Position numbers and translations under genes: made by a program. Shown here one piece after another: positions 1-8,615 of a stretch of DNA of 64,000 nt. Numbering within the stretch: position 1 is the first letter of the stretch; every line of letters begins with the position of its first letter. The stretch comes from Neopusillimonas maritima. GTDB lineage: Bacteria; Pseudomonadota; Gammaproteobacteria; Burkholderiales; Burkholderiaceae_B. The DNA lies in NCBI RefSeq assembly GCF_040930455.2, contig NZ_CP170494.1; one strand, 5' to 3'. The notes below the pieces were generated by a model. That model worked only from the letters and a program-made list of their open reading frames with translations. It was not told where the DNA came from and did no database searches.

Positions 1-422
1 CCAAAGCCATCTTAAGCGACGTGCGCCACAACACCACCTATTTCCCCAACATTATGGTGAAAGGGCCCATTCAGACCCTGCGTATTTTCAAGCCGATTGC
101 AGCAAACAAAACCCTGGTTGAATCCTGGACCTTCCGTCTGGTGGGCGCGCCCGACAAACTGCTTGAGCGAACGGTCATGTACAACCGGCTTATTAACGCC
201 CCCACTTCGGTAGTGGGCCACGATGACCAGGAGGTGTATGAGCGCGCGCAACACGGGCTGATGTCGCGTGGACTCGACTGGGTGAACGTGGCACGCCTGT
301 ACGAACCCGGCGAGGAAGACCGCAAGAATGAAGTCACCAACGGCACCAACGAATGGCAGATGCGCAACCAGTACCGTGCCTGGGCCCATTACATGACCAC
401 CGGCATGAAGGAGGCGTCATGA
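1..422 (+). CDS. Aromatic ring-hydroxylating dioxygenase alpha subunit, C-terminal part (5' end outside window)
   Basis: Only the last 140 or so residues are present, in an open frame that enters from the left edge, so the Rieske domain is not visible. What remains is the C-terminal catalytic domain of a Rieske non-haem iron oxygenase. The segment GHDDQEVYERAQHGL has the acidic iron-ligand context of the family, and the NEWQMRNQYRAWAHYM tail is typical of benzoate- or anthranilate-type alpha subunits. The stop overlaps the beta-subunit start (ATGA), so the pair is translationally coupled. The role is O2-dependent hydroxylation of an aromatic ring in the cytoplasm. The substrate is not inferable. 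Confidence 0.85.
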   Translation, partial: KAILSDVRHNTTYFPNIMVKGPIQTLRIFKPIAANKTLVESWTFRLVGAPDKLLERTVMYNRLINAPTSVVGHDDQEVYERAQHGLMSRGLDWVNVARLYEPGEEDRKNEVTNGTNEWQMRNQYRAWAHYMTTGMKEAS

Positions 423-913
423 GCCAGTTTACCGATCAAGACATCATTGACTTTGTGTACGCCGAAGCGCGCATGCTCGACGAGCAACGCTTTGAAGACT
501 GGCTGAATCTGTTCACCGACGACGGCCATTACTGGATGCCGCTGGCACACGATCAAACCGACCCGCGCCTGCATACGTCGCTCATGGATGAAGACAAGCT
601 GTTGCTGCGCGTTCGGGTGGAGCGCCTGAAGGGCCAGCGCACGTATTCGCAACAACCCCGCAGCCGCTGCCACCATTTACTGGCGCGCCCGGAAATTGAA
701 ACGCAGCACACTTCGCACCAACCCGATCAGGGCCAATACGTAGTGCGCACCGCATTTCACTACGTTGAAGTGCGCCAGGACACCCAAACCATTTACGCCG
801 GTTGGGCCACCCACGAACTGCGCGTTGAAGACAATGCATTGCGCATCCGGCGCAAGCGTGTCGACCTGCTTAACTGCGAGTCGGCGCTGAGCAGTATTCA
901 ACTTTTCATGTAG
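419..913 (+). CDS. Aromatic ring-hydroxylating dioxygenase beta (small) subunit
   Basis: A 164-aa protein of the SnoaL-like/NTF2-fold small-subunit family, about the usual 160-180 aa. Family features are the N-terminal FVYAEARMLDEQRFEDWLNL segment, the DGHYWMPL turn and the C-terminal RIRRKRVDLLN strand. The beta subunit is structural and forms the alpha3beta3 hexamer with the preceding alpha subunit. I chose the ATG overlapping the alpha stop, because an in-frame upstream start would lie deep inside the alpha gene. The operon continues with the CoA ligase 8 nt downstream. No ferredoxin or reductase for this oxygenase lies in the visible part. Confidence 0.88.
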   Translation: MSQFTDQDIIDFVYAEARMLDEQRFEDWLNLFTDDGHYWMPLAHDQTDPRLHTSLMDEDKLLLRVRVERLKGQRTYSQQPRSRCHHLLARPEIETQHTSHQPDQGQYVVRTAFHYVEVRQDTQTIYAGWATHELRVEDNALRIRRKRVDLLNCESALSSIQLFM

Positions 914-921
914 GAGCCCTC

Positions 922-2562
922 GTGTCGACAAAAACGGTTTACGACGCGTTTTGCCAAACGGCCGCGCAATGGCCCAACAATGCGTTTCTATGCGTAATGC
1001 CGGAAACCGCCCGGCATTACGACATCCCGGCCGGCGAAATAACTTACCAAGCGGCCCGCAAGAGCATTGAAGCACTGAAGCAGGCATACCAAAACGCCGG
1101 TTACGGGCACGGCCACCGCGTGGGTTTGCTATTGGAAAACCGGCCCGCATTTTTTCTGCATTGGTTTGCTTTGAACGCATTAGGCGTGTCGGTCGTACCC
1201 ATTAACGCCGACATGCGGGCCGCCGAGCTTACCTATTTAATCGGCCATTCGGAAATTTGCCTGGCCGTGGCGCTGCCACAGCGACACGCCGGCCTGGCTG
1301 AAGCGGCCCAACAAGCCAGCCGGCCATTGGCACTGATCGGTCCCGATGATGCCATTCCTGCGGCCAACTGCGCGGCCCCCCTGCAAGGCCGGGAAATCAA
1401 TTCACAAACGGAATGCGGTCTCCTGTATACCTCGGGCACCACCGGGCGCCCCAAGGGCTGCATCCTGCCCAACGAATACTATCTGCATTGCGGCCAATGG
1501 TATGCCACGGTAGGCGGCATGGCCTCGTTGCAGCCAGGCAAAGAACGCATGCTGACACCCTTGCCGCTGGTGCACATGAATGCCATGGCCTGCTCCACCT
1601 TGGCCATGGTAACCACCGGTGGCTGCCTCATCGTACTCGACCGCTTCCACCCCCGCTCCTGGTGGGACACAGTGCGCGAATCGAAAGCCACCGTCATCCA
1701 TTACCTGGGCGTGATGCCGGCCATCCTCATGAAAGCGGAACCCTCGGCGCAAGACACACAACACAGCGTACGCTTTGGTTTCGGTGCGGGCATCGACCGC
1801 AGCTTGCATGAGCCCTTCGAAAAGCGCTTTGGCTTTCCATTACTGGAAGCCTGGGCCATGACCGAAACCGGCTCCGGTGCGGTGATTATTGCCAACCACG
1901 AGCCGCGCCACATCGGCACAAGCTGTTTCGGCAAAGAACAACCTGAAGTGGAAGTAAAACTGATCAATGACGCAGGCCAGGATGCAAAAGCGGATGAACA
2001 CGCAGAACTGCTGGTGCGCCATGCCGGTGCCAACCCGCGCTATGGTTTTTTTGCCGGCTACCTGAAAGACGAAGCCGCCACGCAGGAAGCCTGGGCCGAC
2101 GGCTGGTTTCATACCGGCGACGTGGTGCGACGCGATGCCGACGGCTACCTGCACTTTATCGACCGCAAGAAAAACGTCATTCGCCGCAGCGGTGAGAACA
2201 TTGCCGCCGTGGAAGTGGAAGCCGTGCTGTTGCAGCATCCGGCCGTGAAGGCGGCTGCCGTGGCTGCCGTACCCGACGCGGTGCGGGGCGACGAAGTATT
2301 GGCCTGCATTGTGACTGCTGAAGGCATTCAAGTCGACACCGCCGACGCCCGCGAAAAAACGGCACACGACATTGTGAAATGGGCGCTGTCGCAACTGGCT
2401 TATTACAAAGCGCCGGGCTACGTGGCGTTTGTAGACGCCTTGCCGCTCACCGCTACCAACAAAATCCAACGCGGTGAACTGAAAAAACTCGCGCCCACGC
2501 TGCCCGATACCCCCGAATGCGTGAACACCTGCCACATGAAAAAACGTCAGGAGCCCGCATGA
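922..2562 (+). CDS. AMP-dependent acyl-CoA synthetase/ligase
   Basis: A 546-aa ANL-superfamily enzyme that activates a carboxylic acid to its CoA thioester via an acyl-adenylate. Visible motifs are the P-loop-like LLYTSGTTGRPKGCILP near residue 170, the adenylation motif EAWAMTETGSG, the hinge region GWFHTGDVVRRDADGYLHFIDRKK, and the C-terminal lysine context TATNKIQRGELKK. The overall look is closest to crotonobetaine/carnitine-CoA ligase-like (CaiC-like) proteins, but the substrate is unknown. The start is GTG behind AGGAG. The stop overlaps the next start (ATGA). The context points to CoA-dependent breakdown of an aromatic or side-chain acid, with the thiolase-like and DUF35 proteins acting next. 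Confidence 0.9.
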   Translation: MSTKTVYDAFCQTAAQWPNNAFLCVMPETARHYDIPAGEITYQAARKSIEALKQAYQNAGYGHGHRVGLLLENRPAFFLHWFALNALGVSVVPINADMRAAELTYLIGHSEICLAVALPQRHAGLAEAAQQASRPLALIGPDDAIPAANCAAPLQGREINSQTECGLLYTSGTTGRPKGCILPNEYYLHCGQWYATVGGMASLQPGKERMLTPLPLVHMNAMACSTLAMVTTGGCLIVLDRFHPRSWWDTVRESKATVIHYLGVMPAILMKAEPSAQDTQHSVRFGFGAGIDRSLHEPFEKRFGFPLLEAWAMTETGSGAVIIANHEPRHIGTSCFGKEQPEVEVKLINDAGQDAKADEHAELLVRHAGANPRYGFFAGYLKDEAATQEAWADGWFHTGDVVRRDADGYLHFIDRKKNVIRRSGENIAAVEVEAVLLQHPAVKAAAVAAVPDAVRGDEVLACIVTAEGIQVDTADAREKTAHDIVKWALSQLAYYKAPGYVAFVDALPLTATNKIQRGELKKLAPTLPDTPECVNTCHMKKRQEPA

Positions 2563-3734
2563 GCACGCAACGCCTGGGCTACGACGGCATTGTGGTTACC
2601 GCCCCCGTCACCATCCCCTACGTGCGTTATTCCATTCATGCTGCGCACTGGTGGTTAGGGCGCGCATTGGGCGAACTGGTGCAGTCGGCCGGCGTTGGCA
2701 AAACCGATATCGACGGCCTGTGCGTGTCCAGTTTCACCTTAGCCCCCGACACGGCCGTGGGGCTGTGCCAGCATATCGGCATGAGCCCACGCTGGCTCGA
2801 CCACATTCCCATGGGCGGCGCCAGCGGCGTAGTGGGCATGCGCCGCGCAGCCCGTGCCGTGCAATCGGGCGATGCCACCATGGTGGCCTGCATTGCCGGC
2901 GACGCCAACCATGTTGACTCGTTTCGCAATACGGTTAGCCAGTTCTCGCGTTTTGCACAAGACGCCGTCTACCCCTATGGCGCAGGCGGGCCCAATGCCA
3001 GCTTTGCCTTGCTCACGCGTTACTACATGAACACCTACGGCGCCACGCGCGAAGATTTCGGCAAACTGTGTGTAGCCCAACGCGACAACGCTCTGCACAA
3101 CCCCGATGCGCTCATGAAAAAGCCGCTATCGCTTGAGCAATACCTGAACGCGCGGGTCATTGCCGACCCCATTCATCTGTTCGACTGCGTCATGCCGTGC
3201 GCCGGGGCCGATGCCTTTTTGGTAATGCACGAATCGAAAGCGCAGGAACTGGGCCTGCCCTATGCGCGCATTCTGTCCACCATTGAACGGCACAATGCCT
3301 TTCCCAACGACCCCATCCAGTACCGGGGTGGTTGGGTGATGGATATCGACGACTTATACGGCCAGGCAGGGGTTACGCCCAACGACATTGATTTCATGCA
3401 GGCTTACGACGACTACCCCGTCATTAACTTCATGCAAATTGAGGATCTGGGCTTCTGTAAGAAGGGCGAGGCCGCGCAGTTCGTGCGCGACAACACGTTT
3501 ACCATTAACGGCAGCTTCCCCTTCAACACCAACGGCGGGCAATTGTCGGCCGGCCAGGCCGGTGCCGCCGGCGGATACCTGGGTACGGTGGAAGCCATTC
3601 GCCAGTTAACCGGCCAGGCACGTGAAACGCAGGTAAGCGATGCCCGTGTCGGCTTGGTAAGCGGTTTTGGCATGATCAATTACGACCGCGGCCTGTGTAC
3701 CGCAGCCGCCATTTTGGCCCGGAGCGACACATGA
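2559..3734 (+). CDS. Thiolase-fold protein (lipid-transfer/Ltp2-like) lacking canonical thiolase catalytic residues
   Basis: A 391-aa thiolase-superfamily protein. The nucleophile motif CxSG is replaced by GGASG (residues 86-90, no Cys). The GHP histidine motif after the NTNGG loop (323-327) is replaced by GQA (332-334). The C-terminal Cys-Gly-rich loop reads SGFGMINYDRG (368-378). It therefore probably does not do a classical Claisen condensation or thiolysis. Known Cys-less relatives such as the actinobacterial steroid protein Ltp2 act as retro-aldolases together with a DUF35 partner, and the next gene carries DUF35. The ATG overlaps the ligase stop, and its own stop overlaps the next start (ATGA). 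Confidence 0.82.
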   Translation: MSTQRLGYDGIVVTAPVTIPYVRYSIHAAHWWLGRALGELVQSAGVGKTDIDGLCVSSFTLAPDTAVGLCQHIGMSPRWLDHIPMGGASGVVGMRRAARAVQSGDATMVACIAGDANHVDSFRNTVSQFSRFAQDAVYPYGAGGPNASFALLTRYYMNTYGATREDFGKLCVAQRDNALHNPDALMKKPLSLEQYLNARVIADPIHLFDCVMPCAGADAFLVMHESKAQELGLPYARILSTIERHNAFPNDPIQYRGGWVMDIDDLYGQAGVTPNDIDFMQAYDDYPVINFMQIEDLGFCKKGEAAQFVRDNTFTINGSFPFNTNGGQLSAGQAGAAGGYLGTVEAIRQLTGQARETQVSDARVGLVSGFGMINYDRGLCTAAAILARSDT

Positions 3735-4972
3735 CGGAACCTTTACGCAAGCCGCCACGCAAAAACCCGGTTGCCCGCACGCGGCAACCCACACACCCGC
3801 CCGGCGCACGCAGCCGACGCGCACTGGGATTAACGGCCGCCGCCGCGCAGGGTGATTTCAAACTGCAGGTATGCCAGTCGTGCAGCGCCGTGCAATACCC
3901 GCCGCGTGAAGTGTGTCACGAATGCTTGTCGGAACAACTGCAATGGTCGCCCGTAGACCCGCGCGGCACCTTGCTGGCCGGCACCACGCTGGATCACAGC
4001 AACGACCTGTACTTCCGCGAACGCCTGCCTTGGCGTGTGGGCACCGTCATCATGAACGCCGGTCCGTCGGTGGTGGCCCATATCCATGGCGACTGCACCG
4101 ACGGCGACCCCGTTCGCTTAAGCCTTAAACTCGATCGCAGCGGCCAGGCTGTAATGGTGGCCCTGCCTGCTTCGCCCACCCCCCACATGGAAGATGATCC
4201 CGTGCTGCGTGAAAACACCTGTGATCCCAAATTCCGCCGTGCCCTGGTCACCGACGGCAAAACCGCCATTGGTCAGGCCGTGGTGAAGGCCCTGCTGGAC
4301 GCCGGCGCCACTACCGTTTTCGTGGGCGACCCCGAAGTCTGGAAGAAAGACGCCGCATTTGATCGGCTATGCGACGACGAACGTGTTCAGGTGCACGCCT
4401 TACACGTAACCGACATGGATTCTATTGAGCGTATATCGCGTGAAATAGGCGGCAAAGTCGAGATTCTGGTAAACACGGCCAACCATGAGCGCGAAGGCGG
4501 CATTCTGTTCAACCGCGACTTCATGAAAGCACACGACACAATGAACACCAATTGCCTGGGCCTGATGCGCCTGGCCCAGCATTTCGGCCCCGCCATGGCC
4601 GGGCGCGCCTCCGACGGCGTGAACAGCGCCGTGGCCTGGGTGAATATCTTGTCGGTTTATGCGCACATGAACCTGCCCTCGCGCGGCATGTGGTCTACGT
4701 CGCAAGCGGCGGCGCTGTCTGTCAGCCAATGCCTGCGCAACGAGTTTCGGCCCGCCGGCGTGCGTGTGGTGAATGTGTTTAGCGGCCCGGTCGACCACGA
4801 ATGGGAGCAACGCACGCCACCCCCGCGCGTACAACCTGCAGCCATTGCCAAAGCACTGGTAAAGGCATTACAAGACGGTACGGAAGACGTTTATGTAGGC
4901 GATGTGGCCAAGGAAGTACAGGCGCTGCTGAAAGACAACCCGAAAGGGCTGGAGCGCGAGCTAGGGCAATAA
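3731..4972 (+). CDS. DUF35 zinc-ribbon/OB-fold protein fused to a degenerate SDR domain
   Basis: A 413-aa fusion. Residues 1-40 are basic and Pro-rich. A zinc ribbon follows, with four cysteines at 48, 51, 62 and 65 (CQSC...CHEC), then the OB-fold to about 150, as in DUF35 partners of thiolase-like enzymes. Residues 168-400 form an SDR Rossmann domain with altered key residues: the nucleotide loop reads TDGKTAIG (174-181) instead of TGxxxGIG, and the YxxxK pair is WSTSQ (Trp-321, Gln-325). Ser-308 remains. The SDR half is probably not an active reductase and may be structural. The ATG overlaps the thiolase-like gene, implying a stoichiometric partnership. A functional complex is inference. 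Confidence 0.82.
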   Translation: MTEPLRKPPRKNPVARTRQPTHPPGARSRRALGLTAAAAQGDFKLQVCQSCSAVQYPPREVCHECLSEQLQWSPVDPRGTLLAGTTLDHSNDLYFRERLPWRVGTVIMNAGPSVVAHIHGDCTDGDPVRLSLKLDRSGQAVMVALPASPTPHMEDDPVLRENTCDPKFRRALVTDGKTAIGQAVVKALLDAGATTVFVGDPEVWKKDAAFDRLCDDERVQVHALHVTDMDSIERISREIGGKVEILVNTANHEREGGILFNRDFMKAHDTMNTNCLGLMRLAQHFGPAMAGRASDGVNSAVAWVNILSVYAHMNLPSRGMWSTSQAAALSVSQCLRNEFRPAGVRVVNVFSGPVDHEWEQRTPPPRVQPAAIAKALVKALQDGTEDVYVGDVAKEVQALLKDNPKGLERELGQ

Positions 4973-4992
4973 CACAAAATGAAGGATGAACC

Positions 4993-5778
4993 ATGAGCAC
5001 GACCGTTTTAGCGCAATTCATGGCCGAGCTGCTCAGCGGCAAAATCAAGCTGGTGGATTTAACCGAAACGCTTACGCCCGACTTTCCCACCATTGTGCTG
5101 CCGCCGGAATTTGGGCAGGCCTGGCCGTTTCGGGTGGAAGAGATCTCGCGCTACGACGAGCGCGGCCCCGGCTGGTACTGGAACAATTTTTCCATGTCGG
5201 AGCACACCGGCACCCACTTCGACGCCCCTGTGCATTGGGTCAGCGGCAAAGACCAGCCCAACAACAGCGTCGATACCATTCCTATTGACGCCTTCATTGC
5301 CGAAGCCTGCGTCATCGATTGCTCGGCCGAGTCCGCCGCCAACCCCGACTTCCTGCTCACCATTGATTTTGTAAAGCAATGGGAAGAAAAGCACGGCCGC
5401 ATCAAGGAACGGTCGTGGGTGTTCATGCGTACCGACTGGTCCAAACGCGACAAACCGGGCGATTACCTGAACATGACCGAAGACGGCGCCCATTCCCCCG
5501 GCCCCGACGCCGAAGTGGTGCCGTGGCTAATTAAGGAGCGTAATGTGCACGGTTTCGGTACAGAGTCGGTGGGCACCGACGCCGGCCAGGCCCAGCATCT
5601 TGACCCACCCTTCCCCTGCCACTACTACATGCACGGCAACAACCGGTACGGTTTGCAATGCATGACCAACCTGGATCAACTACCCGCCACGGGGGCGGTC
5701 ATTTTCTCCGCCCCGTTAAAGATTCGCAGTGGCTCAGGCAGCCCGTTGCGCGTGCTGGCACTCACTCCGAACGTGTAA
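4993..5778 (+). CDS. Cyclase-family metal-dependent hydrolase (kynurenine formamidase/isatin hydrolase fold)
   Basis: A 261-aa member of the cyclase/KynB superfamily. The metal-binding motif HTGTHFDAPVHW fits HxGTHxDxPxH, and a second-half motif FGTESVGTDAG is also visible. Relatives hydrolyse amide or lactone-like bonds, for example N-formylkynurenine or isatin, using a divalent metal. It begins with ATG 20 nt after the DUF35-SDR gene behind GAAGGATG-like spacing, in the same operon. A ring-cleavage or deacylation step is plausible, but the substrate is unknown. Confidence 0.85.
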   Translation: MSTTVLAQFMAELLSGKIKLVDLTETLTPDFPTIVLPPEFGQAWPFRVEEISRYDERGPGWYWNNFSMSEHTGTHFDAPVHWVSGKDQPNNSVDTIPIDAFIAEACVIDCSAESAANPDFLLTIDFVKQWEEKHGRIKERSWVFMRTDWSKRDKPGDYLNMTEDGAHSPGPDAEVVPWLIKERNVHGFGTESVGTDAGQAQHLDPPFPCHYYMHGNNRYGLQCMTNLDQLPATGAVIFSAPLKIRSGSGSPLRVLALTPNV

Positions 5779-5853
5779 GCGGCACCACGACTCATTACAT
5801 ACCCATACCGATTTATCGCATACCTATAAAGCGCTTTTTGCAGGAGCAAAAAC

Positions 5854-6582
5854 ATGACCCAGAACCTTGTTGCCATTGTCACCGGAGGCAGTGCCGGCAT
5901 TGGCGCCGAAATTGCGCATCAAATGCTGGATGCGGGTTATGAAGTCATTTCCATGGCACGCCGCGACCCCGAGTTCAGCCACCCGAAACTCACCAGTGTA
6001 AAAGTGGATTTGCTCGACGCCAAAGCCACCGAGCAGGCCAGCCGGGAAATCGCCCGCCAACATGGCATAACGCATGTGGTTCACAACGCCGGCGTCATCT
6101 GGCCCAACCTGCTGCCCGATGTAAAACAGGAAGAGCTGCAAGGCCTGACGCAAATTCATTTGGGCGCCGCCATTACGTTGGTGCAGGCGTGCCTGCCGCA
6201 CATGGAATCGCAGAATTTTGGGCGTATTGTGCTGATGTCATCGCGTGGGGCATTGGGCCTGCCCACCCGTACCGCCTACTCCGCCACCAAGGCCGGCATG
6301 GTGGGCATGGCCCGCACCTGGTCGCTGGAATTGGCGCCCAAAGGGATTACCGTGAACGTGGTGGCGCCCGGCCCCATTCAAACCGATATGTTCTACGATG
6401 TGGTCCCCGCCGGCAGCGAGCGTGAACAAAACATTGCCAAAGGCATTCCCGTTCAACGCCTGGGTCGTGCCGACGATGTGGCCCGCGCCGTCATGTTCTT
6501 TTCCGACCCGGACAACAGTTTTATTACCGGGCAAACGCTGTATGTATGCGGCGGGGCCAGCGTAAGTTCGGTCACAATCTGA
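5854..6582 (+). CDS. Short-chain dehydrogenase/reductase (SDR), intact active site
   Basis: A 242-aa classical SDR. It has the NAD(P)-binding TGGSAGIG near the N-terminus, HNAG, the catalytic Ser in LMSSRG, the YSATK tetrad segment, and the PGPIQTDM loop. It is separated from the cyclase gene by 75 nt and preceded by GCAGGAG. It probably oxidises or reduces an alcohol or ketone intermediate, or rearomatises a cis-diol from the dioxygenase. Unlike the SDR half of the DUF35 fusion upstream, all catalytic residues are present. Confidence 0.9.
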   Translation: MTQNLVAIVTGGSAGIGAEIAHQMLDAGYEVISMARRDPEFSHPKLTSVKVDLLDAKATEQASREIARQHGITHVVHNAGVIWPNLLPDVKQEELQGLTQIHLGAAITLVQACLPHMESQNFGRIVLMSSRGALGLPTRTAYSATKAGMVGMARTWSLELAPKGITVNVVAPGPIQTDMFYDVVPAGSEREQNIAKGIPVQRLGRADDVARAVMFFSDPDNSFITGQTLYVCGGASVSSVTI

Positions 6583-6593
6583 ACGAAGTCGGC

Positions 6594-7778
6594 ATGAAAC
6601 CCAGTTCCACTGAGCGGCGCAACGTACTGGTACTGGCCAGCAGCCAAAGCCTGTTCACCATTACCACCATCACGGTCATGACGCTGGCCAGTGTCATTGG
6701 CCTGAAGCTTAGCCCCGACCCGGATTTAGCGACACTGCCCATTGCCGTCATGATGCTGGCCACGGTGGTTACCACGCTACCCGCTTCCTTGCTGATGAAG
6801 CGCATCGGGCGGCGCAACGGGTTCATGCTGGGTACGCTCTGCGGCATTATCGGCAGCGCGCTCATGTTGCTGGGAACGGCGCAAACGTCGTTTTTCTACT
6901 TTTGCGCCGGCATGCTCATGATTGGCCTGTACCAAAGCTTCGCCATGTACTACCGCTTTGCCGCAGCCGATGTGGCACGCGCCGAATTTCGCAGCCGCGC
7001 GGTATCTTATGTAATGGCGGGCGGTGTGATCTCGGCCGTTATCGGGCCGTTGAACGCTCGATTTGCGCTGGATTGGCTGCCAAACATCCCCATGGGGGGT
7101 CCTTTTCTGGTCACTACCGTTCTGGCCGTGGCCGCCACCGCACTGTTGCTCACCCTGCGCATTCCGGCCAACCCTCCCGGCGAACCGACAACCGACAGCA
7201 CCACCACCCGCCCGCTTTCCATCATTGCCCGCGACCCCCGCTTTTTCCCCGCCATTGCGGGCAGCAGCATCTGCTTTTCACTGATGACGCTGTACATGAC
7301 GATCACGCCGTTGGGCATGCAAGAACAGGGCTTCAACATGGCCGCCATTACCATGGTGGTGCAAAGCCAGGTGCTGGCCATGTTTATCCCCGCCTTTTTC
7401 ACCGGTACGCTCATCGCCCGTTATGGACTTCAACGCATTTTATGGATTGGCCTAGGGCTGTTAAGCATCGCCATGGTCATTGGCGCACTTAGCCACACTG
7501 TGCCCGTGTACATGGCATCACGCATTACATTGGGCATTGGCTGGAATTTTCTGTTTGTAGGCAGTGCAGTGTTGCTGTCGCATACTCACAAACCCGCCGA
7601 ACGAGGCAAAGTACAAGGAATGAACGACCTTACGCTTTTCAGCTTGGTTACTTTAGGGTCGATCAGCGCCGCGGCACTGCTACAACGGCTGGGCTGGAAC
7701 GGCATACACTTGGCATCGCTGATACCTTTGGCGCTTGTGGCAGTTTTGCTATTGCGTATGCAGTGGCGTCGTATTTAA
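6594..7778 (+). CDS. MFS transporter
   Basis: A 394-aa major-facilitator protein with about 12 hydrophobic segments and the loop 2-3 motif LMKRIGRRNGFMLGTLCG. It is likely a permease for the substrate or an intermediate of the preceding catabolic operon. I chose the ATG 11 nt after the SDR stop rather than an in-frame start inside the SDR gene. It is the last gene of the operon, followed by an AT-richer intergenic region before the NYN gene. Substrate and direction cannot be deduced. Confidence 0.87.
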   Translation: MKPSSTERRNVLVLASSQSLFTITTITVMTLASVIGLKLSPDPDLATLPIAVMMLATVVTTLPASLLMKRIGRRNGFMLGTLCGIIGSALMLLGTAQTSFFYFCAGMLMIGLYQSFAMYYRFAAADVARAEFRSRAVSYVMAGGVISAVIGPLNARFALDWLPNIPMGGPFLVTTVLAVAATALLLTLRIPANPPGEPTTDSTTTRPLSIIARDPRFFPAIAGSSICFSLMTLYMTITPLGMQEQGFNMAAITMVVQSQVLAMFIPAFFTGTLIARYGLQRILWIGLGLLSIAMVIGALSHTVPVYMASRITLGIGWNFLFVGSAVLLSHTHKPAERGKVQGMNDLTLFSLVTLGSISAAALLQRLGWNGIHLASLIPLALVAVLLLRMQWRRI

Positions 7779-7821
7779 ATTTCTCGTAGTGATAAAAGAG
7801 GCCTACTCAAATAGACATAGC

Positions 7822-7835
7822 ACTCAAGATTGAGT
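7822..7835. promoter_or_regulatory. 14-nt palindrome upstream of NYN gene, possible operator
   Basis: ACTCAA-GA-TTGAGT is a perfect inverted repeat (6-bp arms, 2-nt centre) in the 147-nt gap before the NYN gene. A further ACTCAA copy lies at 7805-7810. It may be a repressor site. No function is shown. Confidence 0.35.
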
Positions 7836-7900
7836 ATAGTTTTCACATCCAGCCCTTAGCAGTAAGCGCCACACTTTATCGCGTGGTTGCCGAACCTCTG

Positions 7901-7921
7901 GGCTTTCTTTTTTGGAAAGCC
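7901..7921 (+). promoter_or_regulatory. Hairpin covering the ribosome binding site of the NYN gene
   Basis: GGCTTTC (7901-7907) pairs with GAAAGCC (7915-7921) around a T-rich loop. The only Shine-Dalgarno-like sequence before ATG 7926, GGAAAG at 7914-7919, lies within the 3' arm. Folding would hide the RBS, suggesting low or conditional translation. This is inference from base pairing only. Confidence 0.4.
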
Positions 7922-7925
7922 TTGC

Positions 7926-8615
7926 ATGTCCGCAGCCATCCTGATCGACGGTGCTTATTTCATTAAGCGATTTAGAAAAATTGAGCCGCACAATGCCTAC
8001 AACAGTAGACGCATTGCAGACATGGCTTTTCGATATGCATTAATGCACCTTACTGATCGATCAGCCAAACTATCGTTATACCGAATTTTCTTCTATGACT
8101 GCCCTCCGGTAGAAAAGAAAATGCACAACCCCATATCGGGTAAGGCAGTTAATTTCGGCGCCTCGAAAGAGGCCTTGTTCCGACGAGAATTACATGAACA
8201 ATTAAAACGGAAACGAAAACTTGCATTAAGACTTGGAACGCTAGCCCACGCCGATTGGGCTTTCAAACCTGCAGTCGAGTCGCAACTATTAAAAGGTAAG
8301 AAAAGCTTCGAAAACATTACTGATACGGACGTCGCGCTGGACGCACGTCAAAAAGGCGTGGATATGCGTATCGGCCTCGACATCGCATCATTAACGTTCA
8401 AAAAACAAGTCAGCAAAATTATTCTTATGGCTGGAGATGCCGACTTCGTACCTGCAGCAAAACTAGCTCGTCGTGAAGGCATCGACTTTGTTCTGGATCC
8501 CATGCGCCAAACGATTCCATCTGACTTAAACGAGCACATCGACGGCCTTCGATCAGTATGCGCCAAGCCCCCGAAACTGCGTGCTATTAACGCAGCTGAT
8601 ACTCAAACGTGCTAA
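7926..8615 (+). CDS. NYN (PIN-like) domain protein, putative RNase
   Basis: A 229-aa NYN-domain protein of the PIN-like nuclease superfamily (LabA/DUF88 type). The N-terminal AAILIDGAYFIKRF carries the first acidic residue, the centre has DVALDARQKGVDMRIGLDIA, and the C-terminal strand-turn ILMAGDADFVPAAKLARREG has the GDxDF acidic motif. Together these form the usual metal site. Codon usage is AT-richer than both flanks, suggesting recent acquisition. The end overlaps the convergent SIMPL gene by 29 nt. An in-frame TTG 39 nt upstream is possible, but ATG gives the standard N-terminus. The target RNA is unknown. Confidence 0.82.
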   Translation: MSAAILIDGAYFIKRFRKIEPHNAYNSRRIADMAFRYALMHLTDRSAKLSLYRIFFYDCPPVEKKMHNPISGKAVNFGASKEALFRRELHEQLKRKRKLALRLGTLAHADWAFKPAVESQLLKGKKSFENITDTDVALDARQKGVDMRIGLDIASLTFKKQVSKIILMAGDADFVPAAKLARREGIDFVLDPMRQTIPSDLNEHIDGLRSVCAKPPKLRAINAADTQTC

